From CAYFJO01 sp964343305 (GTDB taxonomy: Bacteria; Planctomycetota; Planctomycetia; Pirellulales; Pirellulaceae): a stretch of 39,850 nt of DNA. Numbering within the stretch: position 1 is the stretch's first letter; each line of letters opens with the position of its first letter. Under the pieces are notes generated by a model, which did no database searches, was not told the origin of the DNA, and was given only the letters and a program-made list of their open reading frames with translations. Where the stretch lies: NCBI GenBank assembly GCA_964343305.1, contig CAYFJO010000049.1:1-39850 (forward strand), in the 5' to 3' direction. Shown here one piece after another: positions 25,102-34,088 of this stretch. Made by a program: the position numbers and the translations under genes.

Positions 25102-26073
25102 TCAAGCCGCCATCACCCGTTGGTCGCGAATCTGGGCGGCGATCGTGCGATAGCGAACGTAGAAAGTGCGCGCGAGCAAGCCGAGATAGAAGTTGAGCCC
25201 AATCGACGCGAACAACAACATGGCGACAAACCAAGTGGACAGCGACGATCCACTCTCGGACGGCTCTGCGGGCAGAGCTGGCTTCTCCGATGTCATCGCG
25301 TCCTCTTGTGCTGTCTGATCGTCTGTGTCCGGCGTTGCTTGGTCCGCGGAAAAACCTGCTTGCTGAAATGCGACGGCATCGCTAGCGGGATCAGAACCGA
25401 CCGGCAGCGGCAACGCGGCGTTCACGTCGGGCTCATGTATCTTTTTCGGTTCGATCTTTTTTGCGTCCGGATCGGGAATCGGTACGGGAGTTCCGCTCGG
25501 TTTTTCTGGCTCGGTTGGCAACGGAGAAAAGTCATTGTTGTTTTGGTCGGTTTTGTCAGCCTTGTTCGGCACAAACGAGTTGTCCGCGTCATTAGCCGCG
25601 TCATCAGCTGCGTCATCTCCGATTTGGAACGGAACGTTGGGCTTCAACGGCGGCGGGTCCAGCGCGTTGAATTCACCTCCACCGCTAGCACTTTCCTTCG
25701 GCAACGCTGGTTTGGTTGGAGGTGAATCTTGTTGCTCCAGCGCACCGCCCCCTTGTTCGCGCAGCGGGTTTTCACGATCGACTGCGGTGTTATCGTCCTT
25801 TTCTTGAATGGGCGTCGCATCGACAACCGGGTTGTTTGGCCGGATCGGCGTGCCTTTGCGCGGCAAGTCCGAGCTTCCTACAAAAATCCGAAACCGCCGT
25901 CCGCCCCGAACATCCGTGGGAATTTCGCTGATAATCGGTTCGCCATCTTTGATCAATTCCAGCAACTCCGGCTCGATCTGCACGATGTATTCCAGATCGC
26001 CATCCGAGGTCGGCTGCCACCCGAAATCAACACCAAGCGACGCGACAACGATAAGAACAGCAGTTCCGCTCAT
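25102..26073 (-). CDS. Proline/aspartate-rich membrane protein, unknown function
   Basis: A 323-residue protein of a type common in planctomycetes but without a named function. It begins with a short hydrophobic export signal (residues 1-15). A folded-looking domain follows (about 20-68, DLEYIVQIEPELLELI ... RRFRIFVGSS). A long low-complexity stretch (about 70-270) is rich in Pro, Asp, Lys and Asn. A transmembrane helix near 280-300 (WFVAMLLFASIGLNFYLGLL) and a short basic tail end the protein. AAGGAG lies seven bases before the ATG at 26073. The linker suggests the N-terminal domain is held away from the inner membrane, perhaps across the periplasm (inferred). Confidence 0.75.
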   Translation of the reverse strand: MSGTAVLIVVASLGVDFGWQPTSDGDLEYIVQIEPELLELIKDGEPIISEIPTDVRGGRRFRIFVGSSDLPRKGTPIRPNNPVVDATPIQEKDDNTAVDRENPLREQGGGALEQQDSPPTKPALPKESASGGGEFNALDPPPLKPNVPFQIGDDAADDAANDADNSFVPNKADKTDQNNNDFSPLPTEPEKPSGTPVPIPDPDAKKIEPKKIHEPDVNAALPLPVGSDPASDAVAFQQAGFSADQATPDTDDQTAQEDAMTSEKPALPAEPSESGSSLSTWFVAMLLFASIGLNFYLGLLARTFYVRYRTIAAQIRDQRVMAA

Positions 26074-26185
26074 CCGGCGACTCCTTTGCCAAACGCGGTA
26101 AATGATCAGAGAGCGGAATATCGTAAACTAGCGGGTAGCGCTGCGTAAATACGAACTATGGACCGACCTGGGTCTCAACGGGCAC

Positions 26186-27274
26186 TCAGTATGCCATCCC
26201 ATGGCCAGAAACCGTTAGTTCGCCTTTGGCCAACCCATCCGCGACCTCACGGATTGCTTCTCCCGCTTGCTGGGCGTCCGTTTCGGTGATGTGCAGATTC
26301 GTCACCAGGCGAACCAAACTTGGCCCCAGAGCCAATGCCCGCACGTTTTTCTGGTCCATCGCTTCCGTGAATTCGACGGCCGTACCGACCGATGCGTCGA
26401 TCTTGAAGAAAACGATATTCGTGTCGACTTGGTCAGGATACAGCGAGATTCCTTCCGTCTGCCGGACAGCCTCGGCGAGGATTTGAGCGTTGGCGTGGTC
26501 TTCGGCCAATCGCTCGATATTGTTTTCCAATGCGTACAACGCGCCGGCGGCGATGATGCCAGCTTGTCGCATCCCAGCACCAAAAACTTTGCGATGGCGA
26601 CGGGCTTCGGTTTCGATCAAGTCCTTCGGCCCTGCCAACGCTGAACCCACCGGTGCGCCAAGTCCTTTGCTGAAACAGACGCTGACCGTATCAAAGTGTT
26701 TCGCCCATTCGGCGGCCTCGATGCCGGACGCGACGACGGCGTTGAACAATCGAGCGCCGTCCAAGTGTGTTCGCAATCCGTTGTCGTGTGCCCACTCGCA
26801 AATTTCGGCCATGCCATCGTACGGCAGGATTCTGCCCGCGCCTCGGTTGTGCGTGTTTTCCAGGCAAACGAGTTTGGTGCGCACCAGGTGTTCATTTTCG
26901 GGGCGGATCAGGCCTTTGAGTTGATCGAGCCCGAGCACGCCGTATTCGCCCTCGACCGTCCGCGTCGCCACGCCGCTCAGTTGTGCGTTACCACCTTGCT
27001 CGTAATTGTAGACGTGGCAGCCCGCTTCGCAGATCAATTCATCGCCCCGTCCGCAATGCAGCCGAACGCCGATTTGATTCGACATCGTACCCGACGAAAC
27101 ATAAATCGCCGCTTCCTTGCCGAGCAATTCGGCCGTGAACTCTTGCAGACGATGCACCGTGGGATCGTCGTTAAACACATCGTCGCCCAATTCAGCTTCA
27201 GTGATCGCCTTCATCATTCCCGGCGAGGGTTGTGTAATGGTGTCGCTACGGAGGTCGATCGCGTTGTTGAGCAT
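26186..27274 (-). CDS. ltaE: Low-specificity L-threonine aldolase
   Basis: A 362-residue PLP enzyme that splits threonine or allo-threonine to glycine and acetaldehyde. It has IDLRSDTITQPS at the start, GDDVFNDDPTV, a HVYNYEQGG block with H87, LENTHNRGAGR, the aspartate of HLDGARLFNA, and the PLP lysine K203 in CFSKGLGAPVGS. The length is normal. It is a soluble cytoplasmic enzyme, flanked on both sides by unrelated envelope genes on the same strand, 111 and 98 bases away, so it may have its own promoter. I read the ATG at 27274 as start, preceded by GAGATC. Confidence 0.95.
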   Translation of the reverse strand: MLNNAIDLRSDTITQPSPGMMKAITEAELGDDVFNDDPTVHRLQEFTAELLGKEAAIYVSSGTMSNQIGVRLHCGRGDELICEAGCHVYNYEQGGNAQLSGVATRTVEGEYGVLGLDQLKGLIRPENEHLVRTKLVCLENTHNRGAGRILPYDGMAEICEWAHDNGLRTHLDGARLFNAVVASGIEAAEWAKHFDTVSVCFSKGLGAPVGSALAGPKDLIETEARRHRKVFGAGMRQAGIIAAGALYALENNIERLAEDHANAQILAEAVRQTEGISLYPDQVDTNIVFFKIDASVGTAVEFTEAMDQKNVRALALGPSLVRLVTNLHITETDAQQAGEAIREVADGLAKGELTVSGHGMAY

Positions 27275-27372
27275 GATGGGATCTCATCAAAGTTGTAGGT
27301 TTGCAAACGATTATAAGTTACACAACTTGGTCTCGCGATGGGTTCATGTGTACTGACAGAAATGTAACTGCA

Positions 27373-28587
27373 CTAAAACCGCGACGTAAATCCGAAAAAC
27401 CCGCCATGCAGAAATGGGCTGCCATTGATATCGACCGATGTCGTGCCGGCACCCAACACGTTCGACGTTTGAATCTGATCCGGTGCCACGGCAACACCTT
27501 CCAGCCACATTGCTTGATAACCGATGCTCAAGTCGGTGTACGCATTCAGCGGGTAGATGAATTTCATACCAATTTCGATGAGCGCTGCCGTGTGGCCCCG
27601 GCTGGCGGTGGCCGTGCTTGCCGCTCCGCCCGTGGTAAAGGAACTGGATTGGTCGGACCAGTTGTGGAACGCGCCGGCTTTGACGGTCGCATCCAATGTC
27701 ATTTGCCGCACGCCACAGAGATGACTGTTCTGGAACTCCCACAACCGACACTCGGCTCCAATTTGTCCGCCGTGTAACGCATTCCCCGTGGCGATCGAGT
27801 GAACGTTCGGATCCGACGACCAGACGTGATACTGCTCGCTGTATCGAACTGTTCTATAGCCGGCCAGCAAAGTCAGCCATGGATTCATTTCGCAGCGGGC
27901 ACTGAGTTCGCCGCTGTGAATCTTCGATCCGTAGAAAAACGTCGCGTTGGTGAGCCCTGCAACCGCTGGGTTCAAACCATCCACGGCCAGAAAATACGGG
28001 CCTCCCGCTGGTGCGAATACGGTCTGGCTGCCCCAACTCGTGATCCCGAAATAATTCAACTCCAAGTCCACACCTAAATCCAGCACATTGTGGCGAATCA
28101 AACTCACCCTCGGACCGATCTCCAAACCAACGCCCAAATTGGACGCGTCGAACACGGCACCGCCGGCGTTGGACAACAGCGTCTGCGCGCGCGGCGTGTT
28201 ACTGTTGTCCAGCACCACCGCATCCGCCGACACCGTCCACAAAGGCCGCCAACAACAGCCATCCGTCATCACGAAAGAAGCGTCAAAGTTGGACAAGTCC
28301 TGACAAGGGCAACTGCCGACATCCATCATTTCAGGCAGCAATTCGCTGGCTGGCACTTCCCGCCCAGGACTTGGCGCGGGTATTGGATTGACTTCCTCCA
28401 CCGCTTCACGGGGCAAATCCGCGGGGGATGGCTCGGCAGAGGGCTGAAGGGCCAAATAGGTGATATCGTTGGGGCGAACTATCGCAGGCAGGTCCAACGG
28501 AGAAAGTAGTTCATCCCTGGCCTGACCCAAAAGTGTACTTGCAAACAGAGTGACAACGGCACAACCGAAAATTTGAAACGAACGCAT
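27373..28587 (-). CDS. BBP7-like outer-membrane beta-barrel protein
   Basis: A 404-residue exported protein. Residues 1-23 are a signal peptide (FGCAVVTLFASTLLGQA). Residues about 25-115 are proline-rich with several cysteines (CPC, CC), then alternating amphipathic strands run to the end. The C-terminus SPFLHGGFFGFTSRF closes on phenylalanine, as expected for barrels recognised by BamA. It matches the planctomycete BBP7 family, whose exact function is unknown. GGAGAGG precedes the ATG at 28587. The gene is divergent from hisD. The skp-like gene of this window could assist such proteins. Confidence 0.85.
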   Translation of the reverse strand: MRSFQIFGCAVVTLFASTLLGQARDELLSPLDLPAIVRPNDITYLALQPSAEPSPADLPREAVEEVNPIPAPSPGREVPASELLPEMMDVGSCPCQDLSNFDASFVMTDGCCWRPLWTVSADAVVLDNSNTPRAQTLLSNAGGAVFDASNLGVGLEIGPRVSLIRHNVLDLGVDLELNYFGITSWGSQTVFAPAGGPYFLAVDGLNPAVAGLTNATFFYGSKIHSGELSARCEMNPWLTLLAGYRTVRYSEQYHVWSSDPNVHSIATGNALHGGQIGAECRLWEFQNSHLCGVRQMTLDATVKAGAFHNWSDQSSSFTTGGAASTATASRGHTAALIEIGMKFIYPLNAYTDLSIGYQAMWLEGVAVAPDQIQTSNVLGAGTTSVDINGSPFLHGGFFGFTSRF

Positions 28588-28904
28588 GTCGTCCTCTCCA
28601 AGTTTGAGGATTCAAACACCCATCCGTGGTTTTCAAGTTGTGACGTCTGTATGCCCAACAATCCATGTCAGCGTGACGTCTCTCGCCTCAATAAATCGGC
28701 GCTAGGTCAGGAAATATGAAATCCGACGCGACGGGTTTCTGACATCCGCTGAATTTGGACGGTACAACTCGTCTTCGATCGATAATCCAACTCGCCGGCA
28801 AGAATTACGCAGAACGCAAAACGCCATCGGCCAGACCAAATTCTGAATTGGTCCCTCTTTCGAAATCTCCTGCCGGTGAACACAATGAAGAGTTTGAGGC
28901 AAAT
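28588..28904. promoter_or_regulatory. Divergent upstream region of the barrel gene and hisD
   Basis: This 317-base gap must hold the promoters of both genes. Two copies of GTGACGTCT occur at 28640-28648 and 28673-28681, 33 bases apart, which is about three helical turns. An imperfect 20-bp dyad (GACCAAATTC/GAATTGGTC) lies at 28834-28853, about 50 bases before hisD. They could be regulator sites; no promoter boxes are clear. An open frame through the region upstream of hisD has no family similarity. Confidence 0.35.
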
Positions 28905-30266
28905 ATGACTGATCTCAGCATCCAAAAAATCGACACTCGCCATGATGACGTCAATCAAAGTCTCGACGCGTTGCGCGAAAAACTGAGCCCGCGCGGCGAT
29001 GTTGTCAGCGAAGCCGGCCGCCAGCGAACGATCGAAGTCTTCGGCGAACCGCTGTCGCCCCAGCAAGTTGTCGAGAAGATTTGCCAGGACGTTCGCCAGC
29101 ACGGATTGCCGGCCGTATTGGATTATTCGGCAAAGCTTGACAAGGCTGACCTTGATGCGGATTCGATCCGAGTCAGCGACGCGGATCTTGTCGTCGCTCA
29201 TGAACAGGCTGCTCCGGAGTTTTTGGAGACCGTTCGGCAAATCCGCGACAACGTTCACGAATTTCAAACCGCGATTCTACACGGCGACAGGGAAGTAACC
29301 CGACCGGGAGTTTCGCTTCGACAACGCTACACGCCAATCGAACGAGCCGGCATTTGTGTGCCAGGAGGCGCGGCAGCGTATCCCTCGACAGTGCTGATGA
29401 CCGCGGTTCCGGCAATGGCAGCCGGGGTCCAGCAGATTGCCGTCGTCGCCCCGCCCACGGACTTTGGCGCCAACAATCCAGACGTGCTCGCGACGTGTCA
29501 TGAACTCGGTGTCAAAGAAGTTTATCGAGTCGGCGGAGCCCAAGCCGTTGCAGCGCTCGCTTATGGAGTTGAAGGATTGCCGAAAGTTGACAAGATCGTT
29601 GGCCCCGGCAACTTGTTTGTCGCACTCGCCAAGAAGCTTGTTTACGGTGAAGTCGACATCGACTCGATCGCGGGGCCCAGCGAAGTGGTCGTCATCGCCG
29701 ATGCGTCGACTCGCCCCGACTTCACCGCAGCCGATATGCTGGCTCAAGCCGAACACGCTCCGGGAGCCAGCATCCTAGTTACCTGGAGCGAAGAGGTCCT
29801 GGCCGCGACGGCTAATGAACTTCAGCGGCAAGTCGCCAAGTTGTCGCGAAGCGAACTCACAGTACAAAGTCTCCACTCGTTCGGTGCCCTGATCCTGGTC
29901 AAGGACGAAGAAGAAGCCTGTCGGATCACGAACCTGATCGCCCCCGAACATCTCCATATAGCAACCGACAACGCCGAAGACCTGCTCGCCAAGATTCACA
30001 ACGCCGGAGCCACCTTCCTTGGAAACTACAGCCCCGTCGCATTGGGCGACTATGTTGCTGGGCCATCCCATGTGCTGCCGACCGGCGGCACGGCACGCTG
30101 GGCATCGGGTTTAACGGCCAACGATTTCCTCCGCGGCGGCAGCGTCATATCCTTCAACCAAGACGCCATGACAAAAATCGCTCCCCACGTCCAACGCATG
30201 TCCGACAAAGAAGGCCTCACGGCACACCGAGGCAGCGTCGACATTCGCTTAGAAAATCAATCGTAG
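28905..30266 (+). CDS. hisD: Histidinol dehydrogenase
   Basis: A 453-residue zinc enzyme that oxidises histidinol to histidine in two NAD-dependent steps, the last of the pathway. The zinc ligands are visible: Q281 and H284 in MLAQAEHAPG, D382 in LGDYVAGPSH, and H441 in LTAHRGSVDIR. The catalytic pair E348-H349 is in APEHLHI. The PGGAAAYPSTVLM and VGPGN motifs are also typical. I chose the ATG at 28905 with GAGG five bases upstream; a much earlier frame start has no homologous sequence. The stop TAG is the last three bases of the GTAG tip of a palindromic repeat. Confidence 0.96.
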   Translation: MTDLSIQKIDTRHDDVNQSLDALREKLSPRGDVVSEAGRQRTIEVFGEPLSPQQVVEKICQDVRQHGLPAVLDYSAKLDKADLDADSIRVSDADLVVAHEQAAPEFLETVRQIRDNVHEFQTAILHGDREVTRPGVSLRQRYTPIERAGICVPGGAAAYPSTVLMTAVPAMAAGVQQIAVVAPPTDFGANNPDVLATCHELGVKEVYRVGGAQAVAALAYGVEGLPKVDKIVGPGNLFVALAKKLVYGEVDIDSIAGPSEVVVIADASTRPDFTAADMLAQAEHAPGASILVTWSEEVLAATANELQRQVAKLSRSELTVQSLHSFGALILVKDEEEACRITNLIAPEHLHIATDNAEDLLAKIHNAGATFLGNYSPVALGDYVAGPSHVLPTGGTARWASGLTANDFLRGGSVISFNQDAMTKIAPHVQRMSDKEGLTAHRGSVDIRLENQS

Positions 30267-30327
30267 CCGGATTCGTAAGAATTCGGACCACTTATCAATC
30301 CAACTGGATTCTTACGAATTCAGCTAC
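30263..30327. repeat. REP/BIME-like repeat making up the hisD-hisC spacer
   Basis: The arms 30263-30286 and 30304-30327 match at 20 of 24 positions and end in GTAG and CTAC. Each arm is a hairpin (CCGGATTC/GAATTCGG and CTGGATTC/GAATTCAG). The TAG of GTAG is the hisD stop codon, and the element ends five bases before the hisC ATG. There is no other spacer sequence. Confidence 0.85.
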
Positions 30328-30332
30328 CATAC

Positions 30333-31379
30333 ATGACATTCTTCCGCCCCGAAATCGAACAGATGGCCGGTTACGTCCCCGGCGAGCAGCCGCAAGCTGG
30401 CAAGTTCATCAAACTGAACACGAACGAAAATCCGTATCCCCCTTCCCCTGCCGTCACTCGCGCCATTGAAGATGTCCTCAAGAATGGCCTAGCGCGCTAT
30501 CCCGACCCCGTGGCCACCGCCTTTCGAACACGAGCCGCCGAAGTGCTTGGCGTCCAGCCTGATTGGATCCTCTGCGGCAACGGCAGCGACGACATCCTGA
30601 CGATCGTCACCCGAGCACTGGTCGGCCATGGACAAAAACTGCGACTGCCCTATCCCAGCTACATCCTTTACAAAACGCTGTCGCAGATTCAAGGTGCCCA
30701 GTCTGAAGAAATCCGCTTCAATCCCGATTGGACGCTAAATGACGAGTTTGCCACGGTAGACGAAAACGTTCGTGTCGTTTTTCTTCCAAATCCAAACAGT
30801 CCCAGCGGAACGGTGATTCCGCCCGATCGAATCTTCGCGCTGGCCGAGCAGCTTCCTTGCCCATTGCTGGTCGATGAGGCGTACGCCGATTTTGCCGACA
30901 CCAACTGCGTCGATCTGGTTGCCCATAACGAAAATGTCATGGTCTCGCGCACCTTGAGCAAATCGTACGCTCTTGCGGGGCTGCGATTCGGCTTCTTGGT
31001 CGCCCAGCCGCACATGATCGACCAGTTTCAAAAGGTCAAAGACTCCTACAACTGCGACGCACTGTCGATCGCCGGAGCAACCGCCGCGATCGACGACCAG
31101 GTGTGGCTCACCGAGAACCGCCGCAAAGTAATCGGCACGCGCCAGCGGCTAACGACAGCGATGCAGGAGTTGGGGTTTGACGTCATCCCCTCGCAAGCAA
31201 ACTTTGTTTGGTGTACTCATCAGGAAAAACCAGTCGAACCGATGTACGATGAACTCAAGTCAAATCGCATTCTTGTACGTTACATGAATTACAAGCACTG
31301 GGGAGATGGATTGCGAATCAGCGTCGGAACTGATGAACAAGTCGACGCATGTCTGGCCGTGTTGACGGGCATTGTTTAG
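30333..31379 (+). CDS. hisC: Histidinol-phosphate aminotransferase
   Basis: A 348-residue PLP enzyme that converts imidazole acetol phosphate and glutamate to histidinol phosphate. Landmarks are KLNTNENPYPPSP, CGNGSDDIL, NPNSPSGT, D181 in LLVDEAYADF, and the PLP lysine K210 in SRTLSKSYALAGLRFGF. The last residues LRISVGT form the usual end. It is distinct from the other class I aminotransferase at 10995-12101. It follows hisD after a repeat of 66 bases. No Shine-Dalgarno is visible because the repeat ends five bases before the ATG. Confidence 0.96.
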   Translation: MTFFRPEIEQMAGYVPGEQPQAGKFIKLNTNENPYPPSPAVTRAIEDVLKNGLARYPDPVATAFRTRAAEVLGVQPDWILCGNGSDDILTIVTRALVGHGQKLRLPYPSYILYKTLSQIQGAQSEEIRFNPDWTLNDEFATVDENVRVVFLPNPNSPSGTVIPPDRIFALAEQLPCPLLVDEAYADFADTNCVDLVAHNENVMVSRTLSKSYALAGLRFGFLVAQPHMIDQFQKVKDSYNCDALSIAGATAAIDDQVWLTENRRKVIGTRQRLTTAMQELGFDVIPSQANFVWCTHQEKPVEPMYDELKSNRILVRYMNYKHWGDGLRISVGTDEQVDACLAVLTGIV

Positions 31380-31426
31380 CGTACAATCTACTTAGATCCA
31401 AGTCAGCAGAACGAAAGGTTAATCTC

Positions 31427-31936
31427 GTGCCAATCACGAGGGAACATCGCCAGGAAGCCTTGTCATTGGCTTGGCTCCACGCCGTTGCAGGTGCGTGCGG
31501 TGTGACGTGTTCCTTTCGCAACCTCGACTACGGAGTCGATGTCACGCTGCACTATATCGAAGCCGCGGGTGGTGTTCTGTTCGAATCCATCTTTCGAGTC
31601 GATGTACAACTCAAGAGCACCACCGGCGCGTCGCTGAACGACAAATTCGTGCGTTACGATTTAGATGTACGAAACTATGAACACCTACGAGAGCCGAATC
31701 CGTTTGTCCCGCGCATACTCGCCGTTCTCTTGCTTCCTGAAGACGAGTCCGACTGGATTGAAGTGACCGAGAATCAGTTGACGATGAGACGTTGCATGTA
31801 TTGGCTCAGCCTGGCTGGATTTGAATCGACATCGAACAAACGTACAATTCGTGTTGCGATCCCGCGTGAAAACGTGCTATCGATTGGAGGCATGAAGCAA
31901 CTGCTGTCGCATTTCAATAAAGGTGAACTGGAATGA
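31427..31936 (+). CDS. DUF4365 protein, PD-(D/E)xK nuclease-like
   Basis: A 169-residue soluble protein of the DUF4365 type. The N-terminal helix REHRQEALSLAWLHAVAG is followed by DYGVD, VQLKST, YDLDVRNYEHLREPN, and CMYWLSLAG. D38 in GVD and Q61-x-K63 in VQLKS suggest the D...QxK variant of the PD-(D/E)xK fold (restriction endonuclease-like), so it may cleave or bind DNA. That is inference; no activity is known to me for the family. The start is a GTG at 31427, eight bases after AAAGG. It follows hisC by 47 bases and its stop overlaps the start of the next gene as ATGA. Confidence 0.75.
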   Translation: MPITREHRQEALSLAWLHAVAGACGVTCSFRNLDYGVDVTLHYIEAAGGVLFESIFRVDVQLKSTTGASLNDKFVRYDLDVRNYEHLREPNPFVPRILAVLLLPEDESDWIEVTENQLTMRRCMYWLSLAGFESTSNKRTIRVAIPRENVLSIGGMKQLLSHFNKGELE

Positions 31937-32280
31937 TCGTCTTTCAACGCCCACTTTCTGAACAAGTCAAACAGTTGATTGAACAGGTTCGTGTCGATCA
32001 CGTGCGAGCCTACATGCTCAACCACGGCTGGCAGGCCCATCCCAGTCAACGTCGTGACACCATTCTGTTCGAAGGGCCACTTGATGATGCCGGAAAGCCG
32101 CTGCGTGACCACTTCCCTGCCACCGAAGATTTCTCCGACTTCGGGCGCTGCGTTGAGGATTTGATTCGAATGTTGACTAAGCTCGAAAAACGAACACCGG
32201 AAGACATCATTGCGGAAATGCTGAACAACGGACACCAGCAACCAATGTCCGCCGAAACGGACGTGTCGTCGTCCGAATGA
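31933..32280 (+). CDS. Small protein coupled to the DUF4365 gene, unknown
   Basis: A 115-residue soluble protein that I do not recognise. It looks mostly helical: MIVFQRPLSEQVKQLIEQVRV, then a turn with HPSQRRDTILFEG, then ATEDFSDFGRCVEDLIRMLTKLE and a helix EDIIAEML, ending in a disordered acidic tail. Its ATG overlaps the stop of the DUF4365 gene by four bases, so the two are translationally coupled and probably work together. An immunity or regulatory role is possible but unsupported. The hscC-like gene starts 62 bases downstream. Confidence 0.6.
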   Translation: MIVFQRPLSEQVKQLIEQVRVDHVRAYMLNHGWQAHPSQRRDTILFEGPLDDAGKPLRDHFPATEDFSDFGRCVEDLIRMLTKLEKRTPEDIIAEMLNNGHQQPMSAETDVSSSE

Positions 32281-32342
32281 ACGTCACACAGTGATTCCGC
32301 GTTTCGTTCGTCTCTTAGCACACAGAAAGAATAGATCTGGTC

Positions 32343-34088
32343 ATGATTATCGGTATTGATCTTGGCACCACGAATTCCGTTGCCGCCCGGATGACGGATG
32401 ATGGGCCCGTGCTGATTCCCAACGCTTTGGGCGAGGTGCTAACGCCGTCCGTGGTGGGAATCGATGAACAGGGGTCGTTGCTCGTTGGCCAGGCCGCTCG
32501 CGAATACCAGGTCCTGCAGCCTGAACGATGTGCCGCTTTGTTCAAGCGACACATGGGCAGCGACTGGAATTTTGAAGTCGATGGTAAGTCGTTCACTCCG
32601 GAGCAACTTTCAAGCCTGGTACTGCGGACGCTCAAGGAAGACGCCGAGGCCCATTTTGAGGAGTCGATCGAACGAGCGGTGATCACCGTGCCCGCTTACT
32701 TCAACGATCTGCAACGCAAGGCGACGATTCACGCTGGTGACCTTGCCGGGCTGCAAGTCGATCGAATCATCAACGAACCAACGGCGGCCGCCATTGCCTA
32801 CGGGTTTCACGAAACACAGGATGACAAAACTGTTGTCGTTTTCGATCTCGGTGGCGGCACGTTCGACGTGTCGGTGGTCGAGTTGTTCGAGGGAACGATC
32901 GAAGTACGGGCGTCGTCCGGCGAGTCATTTTTAGGTGGCGAAGATTTCACCAAGACGATGGCCTCGCGCGTGCTGCAATCACATGGAATGATGTTCGAGC
33001 GGGCCGAATTGGATGCTCCCGCGATGGTGTCGCGTGTCCTTCAGCAGTGCGAGAGGGCCAAGCGATTGCTGTCGAGCCGAGCTTCGACCCAAATTAGAAT
33101 GCCTAACAAATCGGGCGAAATCACGGACGACGCGGCCAAAGTTGAGATTTCACGCCAGCAGTTTGACGAGTGGACTCAGCACGTGCTGGCGGGAATCGAT
33201 CTGCCAATCCGGCGCGGACTGGGCGACGCGAATTTGAAGCGCAACGACATCGATGAAGTTGTCTTGGTGGGCGGTGCCACGCGCATGCCGGCGGTCGTCC
33301 AGCGAGTCGGCGAGATCTTTCAACAACCGCCGCACAGCCGTTTGAATCCTGACGAAGTGGTCGCATTGGGTGCGGCCGTACAAGCAGGTTTGATCGAGCA
33401 GCGGAAGAGCCTCGACGAAATGGTCGTGACGGACGTCGCCCCGTTTACGATGGGAATCGAAATCACGCGCCGTATCGGAACGCAGTACAAAGGTGGCTAC
33501 TATCTGCCGATCATCAATCGCAACACAACAATTCCGGCCAGCCGCGTGGAGCGTGTGCAAACGCTGCAATCGAACCAAACCAGCGTCGCGGTCGAAATCT
33601 ATCAAGGCGAATGTCGCAAAGTGAAAGACAACCTGTTGCTCGGCAAGTTCGAAGTCAAAGGCGTTCCGCGAGGTCCCGCCGGCCAGTCCGTCGACGTTCG
33701 ATTTACTTACGATCTGAACGGTGTCTTGGAAATCGAGGCGGAGATTGTTGAAACGAAGAAGAAGTCGCGGCTGATCATCACCAAACATGCTCATGGGTTG
33801 TCGGATCGGCAAGTCAACTTGGCCGTCGAACAAATGCAAGATTTAAAAACGCATCCGCGCGAAGAAACAGAAAACCGCTTTCTGCTGAAACGTGCTGAGC
33901 GCGTCTACCAAGAATTGCCGCTCAGCGAACGCGAATTCCTGGCGGATTTGATCGACGGTTTTGAGGATGCATTGGAAATGCAAGAAGAGGACTTGATCGA
34001 TCGGCATCGCGACAACCTGCGTGAATTCCTCGATCGCTTCGAAGACAGCTTTGGCGATGAACCGGCCGACGATGACGAACAGTGGTAA
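32343..34088 (+). CDS. hscC: HscC-like Hsp70 chaperone
   Basis: A 581-residue Hsp70. The ATPase domain has GIDLGTTNS (4-12), RIINEPTAAAIAYG (141-154), DLGGGTFD (168-175), and the adenosine motif VVLVGGATRMPAV. The substrate domain begins after DVAPFTMGIE, a wording close to HscC rather than DnaK. The lid is short, and the acidic tail ends DEPADDDEQW. It would bind and release peptides under ATP. Its specificity must come from a J partner, and two candidate J-like genes follow directly. The gene overlaps the next by 17 bases. No grpE or clear housekeeping dnaJ is in the window. Confidence 0.9.
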   Translation: MIIGIDLGTTNSVAARMTDDGPVLIPNALGEVLTPSVVGIDEQGSLLVGQAAREYQVLQPERCAALFKRHMGSDWNFEVDGKSFTPEQLSSLVLRTLKEDAEAHFEESIERAVITVPAYFNDLQRKATIHAGDLAGLQVDRIINEPTAAAIAYGFHETQDDKTVVVFDLGGGTFDVSVVELFEGTIEVRASSGESFLGGEDFTKTMASRVLQSHGMMFERAELDAPAMVSRVLQQCERAKRLLSSRASTQIRMPNKSGEITDDAAKVEISRQQFDEWTQHVLAGIDLPIRRGLGDANLKRNDIDEVVLVGGATRMPAVVQRVGEIFQQPPHSRLNPDEVVALGAAVQAGLIEQRKSLDEMVVTDVAPFTMGIEITRRIGTQYKGGYYLPIINRNTTIPASRVERVQTLQSNQTSVAVEIYQGECRKVKDNLLLGKFEVKGVPRGPAGQSVDVRFTYDLNGVLEIEAEIVETKKKSRLIITKHAHGLSDRQVNLAVEQMQDLKTHPREETENRFLLKRAERVYQELPLSEREFLADLIDGFEDALEMQEEDLIDRHRDNLREFLDRFEDSFGDEPADDDEQW

